From Branchiostoma floridae (Eukaryota; Chordata; Leptocardii; Amphioxiformes; Branchiostomatidae), in NCBI RefSeq assembly GCF_000003815.2, contig NC_049981.1:30216649-30280648 (forward strand): 64,000 nucleotides of DNA, given 5' to 3'. The notes under the pieces are model-generated. The model did no database searches and had not been told where the DNA came from. It saw only the letters and a list, made by a program, of their open reading frames with translations. Every line of letters starts with the position of its first letter. The first letter of the stretch is position 1. Below are positions 24,570 to 35,658 of this stretch, piece by piece. Both the position numbers and the translations under genes were made by a program.

Positions 24570-26596
24570 TTCATAATATTAGCGATACCTGGCGATTCGG
24601 AGAACGTCGAAGACCATCGGGTCCGAACCGAAGTTTGCCGAACCGTACCCGAGTATTAACAACTGCCAATTTCAAGTCTTTCGGCACAAGGAAGAAATAC
24701 CGATCTAATTGGTGCACTAAGTGCCTGAGGGTCGGTTTGTCCTAAAAGAAGAATGTCCCTTTAAATAACTCAAGTGTTTTTATTTGTAGTTTAGTTTTTG
24801 CAAATGTGATGTAGGTTTGTTCTTCTAAATTATGGAAATATGATATGTACTTGCTTGGAACGGATACTGTAGTTTTATTTGGGGTCTTATTCTGTCAACA
24901 ATTAGTTGGGTCACTGGAACCAGCAAGAGGTCGTGTTTTGTCTGTTACAGTGTTACAAACGGAGTCTTTAATAGCGCTTTAAACGTGGGGATGGAATATC
25001 AACGGAAGATCTGTAGTAAAACAAGCGAAAGCGAAGACGCAACTTCGCATTTTTGTTGTTTATATATATATAATTACAGGTAGTCCTCTAACATTGTTCA
25101 AAACTAAATGCCACATTCACACGCCTGGTTTCCCATTGTGGAGGTTATAGTCCCGTGAAAGATTCTGAACGGAAGTGACGTCGTTGTTCCTGTTGACATT
25201 TTGAAAACCGCCATTGCGAGACAGCCATACCTGTTGTTATGCTGACATGATCATATCTCTTCCATTGTGGTTTAACCTTTCATAAATGTTACGTTGGTTT
25301 GTTGAAATGATAAAGATCGGAAGGGCAAAATCTAGACACGGTTACTCCTGTTATATTTCAGCTCTTATAATGTCAACATGAGTAGCACCCTGATCTGTGA
25401 CCCCACCTCACCCATGTTCAGGGCGGACCGGTTTTAGATACGGAGGGCGGAGCCTGTTACAGCCGTGGTGTGTTTATTCAGAAATCACGGATCCATTAAA
25501 TACCCCAAAATACAACTTCGATGTCTTTATGAGGCATGATAAAGTAAGAAAAATTCGCTTAAGACATATGATATAAGCAAATACAGTAACACTTTGGACG
25601 AAAATGACAGATTTTTTGTTTTATGATTTTTAGCTTTTGTTTGGGGGTGGGGCGTAGTCGCCATTTTTTCATCAAACACAAAAAATGGCCAGTTTGTCTT
25701 TTAAGATGTTTAAAGACGTTCTACTCTTTGAAGCCTTCGTGTGCGTGATCACGCACGCAGTGAGAGTCTAGAAAATGTGTGCCGAAAGAATCTGAAAAAT
25801 GTGAACGGCGCCATTGGTATGCCCAGTATCACACACAATGATGTATGCTGTATTTCTACGGCATGTTTTTACTTTAGCACAACCAGTCCTATATTGTACA
25901 GGATGTTGTATACTTTCTTGTCAATACGGACGACATGTACTTCGCTTGAACAACGGAGAATGTCTCTCACACTTCCAAAGGTCAGGTCTATGATAATACG
26001 GAGATGGTCGGAGATATCCGACAGACGACGAGTACGAATCGAAGTTGGCCGAATGGGCCCGAAGATCTCCGACTGCCTTGCTGTGAAGAGTCACTGATCA
26101 TGTTATCGTTGTGACACTCGGGGGCTCAGTTTGTCAAAGTCAGCGTTTTTACAACTCAAAGAATTTCTTTATTTGTAGTTAACATTCTCCACAATGTGGT
26201 GACAAATCAGGAGTTGGTTCGTTCCCTGCAACGGCTACAGCAGTTTGAATTCTTATGCCAACATCAGTGTCACTCTGACCTCTGACCTCCTCACCGATGC
26301 ACAGGGAAGACCGGTTTTAGAGACGCATACTGCATCGTGTAGCTGCATGTACAGTCGTGTGCGGAGAGTTGTGTTTATACAGAAGTTAGTGATGCATGAA
26401 ATGCCCCAAAATACATCTTTAACGTCTTATAATGTCTCATCGAACAGTTTTCAGATACATCTTAGACCCAAACCAGTGACCCTTATCCGAGAGGCAGAGA
26501 GCTGGTGGCTGTTACGTACAGCAGGAGAGGTTAGACTGACTTTATACACGTTAGACTTTTGTGTTTATACGTACCCCACTGAAGTATGACTCAACC

Positions 26597-26934
26597 TCTT
26601 GAAGTCGAAGTTGTCTGGGCAATACTCACTGGCCGCCATTCTTACAACTGTGCAAACGTAACACCCCATTGCCCTTTGGAAACCTATCCACAATTGTGCC
26701 CTCCTTTGATGCGGACGCATTTTGAAGGTGTGTTCGTCGTATCATACTATGCAAGCAGAGGTTGGGCTCCGTCGGTTTTGGCGTTTTTAGGCGTTTTTAT
26801 CGGGCCCCTTTATTTTTTACTGTGCTCTTTTCGGCCACGAGACACCAAGAAAACAATATAGAATAGAAAGTCCGATAAAACCGACTAAAAAACGTTTAAA
26901 AAACAGTCGGATCCTAACCTCTGCTTGGAGTGTA
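26597..26934. repeat. Left arm of a large inverted repeat around exon 1 of gene 3, with fold-back MITE
   Basis: Includes a fold-back MITE at 26751-26934 with terminal GCAGAGGTT(A/G)GGCTCCG and its complement. About 150 bp of flank (26597-26750) matches, inverted, the flank of the copy at 29069-29260. Confidence 0.8.
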
Positions 26935-28009
26935 GTCATATTATGGTGATATTGCCACATGGGAGGGGGGGTTCAGGCCAGCACCAACTTTCATGTCGTA
27001 TAACAAGTGTGGCTAGAGCCACTAAACTTGGTGACTTTTCCTGACATTTAGTAAGCTACAATATCTACCCACACTGGAAGCCAGGCATATCTAAATTATT
27101 TAAAAAAAATGATTGGAGAAAATAACAAAACAGTGACGCAGTGAACGAAGCCCACAGTGACGCAAGCTTGATGCAAGTGCGGTGAGAGTGCACCTTTATC
27201 TGTATCTGTATCTTTCTAGCCGGTATAACCGCCCTTCGGCGTAACATACCAGCTTCGCAGGCACGCGGCACGGCAGCAGCTGGTTATATTACACCGAAGA
27301 ACCTGTCACACCTAACTTTTGCACATCTATCTGCAAGCGTTCTTTAAAACTATCCAGCGATGATGCCCCTACTGTGCTTGGTGATAGCAAATTCCACTCT
27401 ACGATAGTTTGTCCTCTTACTCGTCGTCGTTCTCATACCTGATAACCTGTAGTACAGCTTAAGTATCTTTAGCAGCTGCAATCATCTCTATTCTGATATC
27501 TGTAGCCTGCTAGCCGATTCTTGTCAGCAGCCGGGAGACACCAGACTTCTCTGGGGTGGAGGTAAAACGTAATAATCATATACCAGGCTGCTCTCCGTGG
27601 CATGTAACGTTACCTGCATGTGGTCTCCACTACGACGTTACTGCGTAATCATACTCTTCCCTGTCTACCCGCCTTCTCTGGTCATGAATACTGCCTGTGA
27701 AAGTAGCTGGAAGGCAGCTCAACAGCAAATACAAGCGTCACTACCGAACTAGTTACCGTCTGGGCTCAACTGTCTACCAGTCTTCTGAAGAAGCCCTGGG
27801 GTTTGCCACAAGGAAAATCAAAGACTGGTTCGCGAAGTCCAGCCAAGAAGAGAAAAACCGAACTAGTTACATTTCTACAGCGACGATCCGGATAATCCCC
27901 TCGTCATTGGATGACAAGTTTGCAAAGCGTGGGCAAAGGTTTCAACCCGAAGATTTGTCTGCAACTTGTAGAAAAACAAAAACAGCTGCGTCATACCCCG
28001 CTGATCTTT

Positions 28010-28019
28010 CCATATAAGG
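28010..28019 (+). promoter_or_regulatory. CCATATAAGG box upstream of gene 3
   Basis: A perfect CArG consensus that also contains a TATA-like core (ATATAA). It lies 110 bp before the start codon and is conserved at 44005-44014 upstream of gene 4. It may be a TATA box, a serum-response-type site, or both. Confidence 0.4.
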
Positions 28020-28128
28020 ACAGAGTTTCAGCGCTTCTCCCAGACTTATCGCGGTATAATATTCAATATGCATGCATCTTGCACTTATTTCAGACTGCGC
28101 ACTCTTTGCTTGCCACAGTACAGCAGAA

Positions 28129-31100
28129 ATGTACGAGCAAGCAGAGCCCGTGCGGACCCCTTCCTCCGGCCCCGGTAGCGGCCAAACCAGCGGGCCGCCG
28201 CCCGTACCCCCTCATGTCCATCGGGGTGGTTCCCGCGGGCGTGTCCGTCTTGGTAAGGGTGCTGACAAGTGGCAAGGAGGCCGAGAAACGTCCACAGACA
28301 CGTACGAAGAAGCCGAGACCGTGAAACGTTGCGCCACGTACACGTCTTCAGGTAGCTTTTTCCTTTGTATCTTGAATCTGTAAACTGGATTCTTTCTCGT
28401 GTGCAATCGGAATAATTTTTGAAGTATTGTAGAATATGATCCGTCCCTTAAGCTAAGTGCACAACCCGCCGTGCGTGCAAATACGTGCTGTCTGCGTACT
28501 AAAACGTGGGCAATCTTTTGGGATCCGTAATTGGTAAGTACTCCCTCCGTACGAACTCGAAGGGAATCCGACAGATTCTGGATCACGCAAACACGCCGTA
28601 GAACTTTACGTGCAGGCCTACCAAAAAACGCACGGGCAAATTGCACGTACGGCGGGTTGTGCCCTTAGCTTTACATAATTTCTGATCATCTGACGGGAGG
28701 ATCACGGTGAAGGCTGGTTAATATCAACACAATAACGTAGGCTCTGCATTTTGTCACGTAGACAGAGCAATGGACTGCGATAATGCCGCTATGATTTTAC
28801 ATATACTGGCCTTGGGCCACACTGACTTAATTTTATGGATGAAATCCGCGCGCGCATTTTAGTTTTCGCCTGTTCTCAAAAAACAAAACAAAAATCACCT
28901 CCTCCGAGGCTCCACCCAAGTCCGGAAATTGCCGACCCAAAGGGCCAGCATATATCTGTTTGTCGTAAAGCTCCCCAAAACGTGCTGATTTTGTAGTAAA
29001 TCGTGCTTCTGTACATGCGTCTTGCTTTGCCGCGAATTCTACATCTGGCAATATGACCATGATTAGACTACTCTCCAAGCAGAGGTTAGGCTCCGGCTGT
29101 TTTTTAAACGTTTTTTTTTAGTCGCTTTTATCGGACTTTCTATCTTATACTGTTTTCTTGATTCTCGCAGCCGAAAAGAGTACAGCAAAAAATTGAGAGC
29201 CCGATAAAAAAGCCTAAAAAACGTCAAAACAGCCGGAGCCTAACCTCTGCTTGGAGAGTAATGATACGACAAACACACCATCAAAATTCGTCAACATCAA
29301 AGGAGGGCATTACTGTGGATAGGTATACAATCGCCGGGATGTTACATTTGCTCAGTTGTACGAAAGACTGTGGACGGCCAGCGAGTATTGCCCAGACAAT
29401 TTCGAATTCAAAGAGTTAGACGTTCTATCCAGAAACTAGAACGATTAGAGAAATTGATGGGAGAGGAGTTGAGGTCAGTTCGATTGCCAAACCATGTATG
29501 TTGAGACTGCCCTTTAACTTATTCTTATCACAGTCGTATATCATTTACAGTCCTTAGAACCATATACCTTCTAATACTAGTGTACTTCTTTGATAGTTCC
29601 TGTCAATATATCAAATATCGGTTACTTCAGCTGAGTCTGCCAAGATGAAAAATACAACCTACATGTGCCTCCTACACATAAAGACTTGTTGTTTCTCTTG
29701 ATACACCGTGTTCTGTGGTTCAATTCATAATGCCAGCTTTATGGTCCTGTGGTTTAGCAACATTTTTTCTCTTTGCTGGATTTTTATTTTTTCGCCAGCG
29801 CGCATTAATTTTGGGGTCTCCAGATGATGGCATCCATAAAATAAAGTCGGTGTGGCCTTATAATTGGAACCTACGAAGCAAACAAAGGGAGGCCAAAGCT
29901 CTTCATTGAGAGCACGATATAAGTGGTGAACGCTTGTTTTAAACCTTTATTTAGCCTTCGTTGAAGAGATTCATTAGTCACGTATGTTCACAGTTAATAG
30001 AATTTTTCGTCAATCAGTGACTTATCAAAGGTAAGTAGAACGTACCTCCAAATTTTCGATGGCTATCCAGTCCATCTTGTTCACGGAGTGACCTAGTTCT
30101 CGCGAGAGTTGCGAGAACTAGGTCAAGACTTGCGTGGATCTTCTGTCCCCCACCCCGCCTCCTTCCGGAGTAAGGGTAAGTAGGACTTGGGCAGCTCCCA
30201 GCCATCATTCCGATTCAGCTTTGCACCTTCCAACTGGATGTGAACTGCTTCTTTAACTTTTCTGTGTGCTTTATTTAGCCTTGATTTACATACAAAGTAA
30301 TCCCTTCGGCCTGAGCCGTTTTTCAAGGGTTCAAGGTTTGGACGAGGTCAAGAGGTCAATCCATAACGCATAGTAATTTACAATAATACAAAAAAATGCT
30401 ATTCCATAATCGTGTTCCCTTATTCAGTCCATAGTTACTCATTTGTGTTTCGTAACATGTTCTTTAAAGTTACTACCGAGTTTGCCTCTCGTACGTTTGG
30501 TCTTAAACTGTTCCATCGCACTGCACCTGAGTAGGATATTGATATTCTAAACACTTCCCTACGAACGATTGGTACATACAACAAGCTTGACTCGCTTTGC
30601 CGTGTTGTTCTAGCTGGCCTGTCTCTATACAGTAGGTGAACATGTCTCTCATGTAAGTTGGCAATAGGTTATTGAGAGACTTGTACATCAGCAAAGTCTT
30701 CTGGTGTTTATGTATAGATTTGATGTCCTTCCAGCCTAATTGGGTCAGTACTTCCGCCGAGGGTGTTCTGAACGGGGCTCTCAGGATCAGCTTCCCGGCC
30801 CTGTTCTGCATGCGTTGGAGTTTCAGTCGGTCTTGCTCCGGTGCGGCATCCCAGACAGTACTTCCATATATTATATACGGAAGGAATATGGTGTTGTACA
30901 AAGTACGAAGTGTAGACGGAGATACAAAGGGACTTACATGCTTCATAATACTCAATGATCGTCTAAATTTGGGACATTTTCAGTTCAGGCGACTGTCAAT
31001 GTATATACCTAAGTACTTATACATGCTACACAGACTTATAAACTGGCCATTGATAGCCAATCTAGGGTTGTTGCAGTTTTTCAGACCTTTGTCTGTACCC

Positions 31101-34100
31101 AGTAGCATGCACTTACATTTCCCTTCATCAATGGACAGGGAATTCACTGCAAACCATTTAGATAACCTTTCGAGATCTGTCTGAAGGGCGGTCTCAATGG
31201 TCCCAGAATCCTTGCTGCTGAAGTGAATAACCGTGTCATCGGCATACACTGAAATTTCACAATTTACATGAATAGTAATTTACATGAATAATGAATAAAA
31301 GTGGTCCCAAAATCGAGCATTGTGGAACGCCGTACTTCGCCGCCGCTTTCAAATCCAGTTCGAGCGGGAGTAAAGAAAGTCAATATTAGTTTATTTATTT
31401 GCAAAATCATGCCCGAGGGCTAATTGCATACACAGTCTCAAGAACTAAGAGAGGTAAGTACATAAAACTAGTGTCTAATCAACTACGTGATACTATGAAT
31501 ACTATTGTCGGGTTTGACTTCTTCTTTGAGGGCAGTGGTTAATGAACTGTCCCACGTTCTGTATGATGGTGGGATTTTGTGCTTTTAGTAGAAATGTAGT
31601 CTTTTGGTGATCATTTAGGTGGTAAAAGCTTGGCGAAATTGTGGCAACTGTTTGAAATAATGTTTTTCTTTCGGTTTCATAGTGGGTACACTGACTGATA
31701 AAATGTGTTTCATTTTCCACTGCATTCATTGGACAATATGTACACAATCTCTCGTGGACAGGGAGCTGTTTATAGCGGCCCCTTTCTATCTCTAACGGAT
31801 GTGCGCTTGTTCTTGACAAATATTGACAAGAACTTTTTTCGACAGACCGCTCGTATCCGGGTGGAGCAATCGACCGTCGTGCTCGCTGGAGCTTCATCGG
31901 CTCCCGCCAAACCTGTGTGACCGCGGGAATTGTCGTGTTGCTGGGCCTAGTCGCTGTCGGGCTTGCCCCTCTCACCTTCATCAATAGGAAGGTGAACACT
32001 TTATTGAGTGTCGAAACGTTTATTCTCTTTTCCTTAGAGTAGTTTTCATTGTTAAATAAATTCTATTTAAATTTTTTTTAAATGAATGAATGAAAGACCT
32101 TTATTGTACATTCGTGCTCCAACAAGCTAAGTACAGGTCGTAGCGATAAGGTACAGCTTCAGCTACAGAGACTACTATGTGCTACTATGTACAGGTTCAA
32201 CTTCTTCTCGCTTCTTAAGACAGTTGTAAACACCTTCTGTAGTTGATGTTTTAAAGTCTGGCATCCTGGACCGTTTTTAGGAAATATCGGAACTGACCGT
32301 CACCCTTGACGCCTTGAAACGCGACCTGGACAGCATATCTCAACTGTCCATCGCCTTGAAACGCGACCTGGACAACGAGCGGAACCAAAATGCCGTCTTG
32401 GAGCAGCGTCTTCACGAGATAACCAAGACACCAGGCAAGTTGAAATGACCTTAGAAACCTTCGATTCAAAGGACAGAATGTTTCCAACACTTTTGAATCC
32501 TGATTTTATTAAAAATATAGTCCGTAACTGTAGTTGTACTTTAACAGGGCCACCCGGAATGTCCCAGTCTACAAGCCCTGCCGGACCGGCTGAACATGCA
32601 GGTGAGGCACTCATTTCAGTACTACCAATGCACTAACTCCCTCTTATTCACTCACTCACTCGCTGTCTCACTCACTCACTCACTCACTCACTCGATTATA
32701 CTTTTCCACGGTTACCGGTCTTGCCCACTACAACCATGCAGATATTCCGTTTATTACAGATGACAGCGAACGCTCGCCGTGGCTTTCGAAGCACTAGTAA
32801 TTTTCTAAAAAATTATCTTTTTCACAGTTCATCTTGATCCCATCACTTAACCCCACAGTGGGATAGTCCATTTCCTGACGTCTTTAAATTGATATCAAAG
32901 TCCCCAGGTTAATTTGAGGGGCAACGGGTCTTCCCCGAAATTATGTAACAACGTGTCCATTTTTCTGGCGTCTTTCCTCGAATGAGAAACCGCACCCACT
33001 GACCTTTCACTAGACTTGATGGAACTCAGACATAGTGCATTGATATTGGTATACCATTCTCCTACGCAGAGACATCCAACGGCGCTAGAAGACCACCGCT
33101 TGTCTGAAGTCTGCCTGCATCTCAACTGTCACGATCAGTTCCTGACCGCCCTGCTTATAGATATTAATGAGCTTACCCTTATATATATATATGCGAGATC
33201 ACTTTTGAAAACTAAAAGGCTTATTCTCTGATTGGCTGCCAGCTGGTTTGTGACGACGCCCACAGGAACTAATCGTGACGGTTGAGATAGCAGAGTACAG
33301 ACAAGCGACGGTTTGCTGGCGCCGTTGGATGCATCTGCGTAGGAGAATGTGGTATACCTGCACAGGAATCCCGCTCATTCAGGTTTCCAGATAATGTCCG
33401 TCTTATTTGAAAGGGTTTCATAATATCTACTTGCGACGGCAAGACTTGAGCCTTTAGTTTTATGAACTCCTGCAACCTGATGACATCCCGAGGAAAGTAC
33501 TTGATCGAACTCAATACATTATTGACAAAGACGAATCATTTTTCTTGTCGTTTCGGCAGGTTATTTGCAAAAGATATTCTTTCCGGCTCCACGAAGCGTC
33601 AGTAACTACGCCAAGCTGGGGACAACATTGGACCAGGACTTAAGAAGCTTTACTTTATGTCTGCACATACGCACCGACATGAGGTCCACCAGCCATCCAG
33701 GTGTGGTCAGCTATGCTGTACAAGGACAAGACAATGAGCTACTCTTCTTCAATAACGGAGGGATCGGATTCACAGTAAGTTAGCAATCACAAACCTCTGC
33801 TATCTAACTCGCCACTAATCTTTTTTTTCTCAATACTAATTTAGCATTGTATGCTGTAATTTCAGAGGTAAACCTTCAAATATATTTTCCAGTTGTACGT
33901 ACACGGTAAAACTGCTGCTCTTGGTGCCTTGCCTGTTTGGAATGGTGAGAGGCATGCAGTATGTGCCACCTGGCGCAGCAACGATGGAACCTGGCAGGTC
34001 TACACTGACGGCGTTCTTCAGGCTTCCGGCTGGGGGCTGAACGTAGGAGGAAAAGTGCGCAGTGGCGGAACATGGATCCTTGCACAGGATCAAGACACAG

Positions 34101-35575
34101 TTGGGGGAGGGTTCGACCGGAATCAAGCGTTCAGTGGAGAACTGTCACAGGTGAACCTCTGGGACCGCGTGCTGACTCCAGCTGAGATAGGGACAGACTT
34201 CTGTGGTCAACATGGCAACGTGATTGACTGGGCAACCACTGACATCAAGGTTTTGGGACAGGCCACTAATGACGAATATCGCTGCGGTAAGTACCGTACT
34301 TAACTTATTACCTTCGCCTAGAAGGTTATGTTTTCAGTTGCCACGGTGTATTGGCTATGCTGTGGGTTTGTATGTATGTCAACAGCACAAAATTCAATTA
34401 TTGCATCCCATCACTAATAATGTATATGACTCTTCACCCGTCTCGACACATAGTTCCATCACGAAAACCAAGCCAAGGACGTTCGATGGCTCTTTTTTTT
34501 TACTTAGTGGTCACCACGTAACAAAACCTGAGGTCATTTCAATGTGCGACCCGAAGGACACTCCAGGGTTACAGGTTACATTGTAACTGTAACAGCATCT
34601 CTTCTCCCTAGGTCAGAAGCGTCATGATTGAGAACAGCCCAATTGATCATTTAGCGTTTGGGGGGGGGGGGGCGTTTGGATCATGGACATATAGATATTT
34701 GTATTGCAGGCGTATATCGATCTCGAAGCAAATGTTGAGAGACAGAATCGTGTAGTTTGCCTAGCTGACAAACGGACTTTGTTTTGAATCAATTTACTAG
34801 TATTTGAATTGAAATTGATACTTAATAGGTTCATCTGTGCTTGCTTAGGAAAAGCGATTCTTTATAATCACGCCCCGTCTGCTCTGCTGATTTCAACTCC
34901 ACGGAACATTGGTGACGTTGTACGTGTACATACCTCACTCTCGTCATATTTGACCTCAAATCACCTGCGCGAGGTACATTGCGAATGACAAATATGACCT
35001 AGAAACCATTATACTCTCTTTCTTTATGCTCAACCACAGTTAGTTGAGTAATGAAGGTTAGTATTTACCCCACATTTTCTTCTCTAAACAGGATGTCCAA
35101 AGATATACTACATTAATGTTAACGGAGTTTGCTACAAGTACTATCCTGAGGCGAAGACGTACGCCCAGGCTCAACAGACGTGTGCCGCAGATGGGGGACT
35201 GTTGGCCATGCCAAAAGACGATCAGACCAACAATCTTATCAACAGCCTTGGATCTGGAAACCGCTGGATCGGGCTGACGGACGTCGCCAACGAAGGCCAG
35301 TGGGTGTTTGAGAACGGACAGGCCCTGGAGTCAAATGGTTATTCTAACTGGAATTTAGTGGAACCGAATGGTGGCAGTGGAGAAAACTACGCTGCCTTCT
35401 CGTGGACTGGGTCAGGGTGGCAGGATTGGCCAGGGAACTCGGCAATGCCATTCACCTGTCAGATAGGTGAAGGTAAGTGTTATAGGACCAATATTACTAT
35501 CATTACAACATTGTTATAACTTTGTTATCTTTATGGAAAATGGATATATTGTTGGTTTTTTTGTGTGTGCGTGTG

Positions 35576-35658
<83 letters not shown>

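Larger units (their letters stand above)
24372..28128. other. Divergent spacer between genes 2 and 3
   Basis: No exon accepted. It holds copies of the dispersed upstream modules (24598-24735, 25395-25515, 26005-26100, 26270-26415), a fold-back element (26751-26934), and from about 27520 a promoter-proximal block shared with gene 4 (43600-44129). Confidence 0.55.

Noticed and set aside
27697-28017. Open frame upstream of gene 3, partly conserved upstream of gene 4
   Set aside because: Conservation (GQRFQP.DLSAT) is as expected for recently duplicated promoter DNA, and the starts and ends differ between copies. It could be an upstream ORF but there is no positive evidence.
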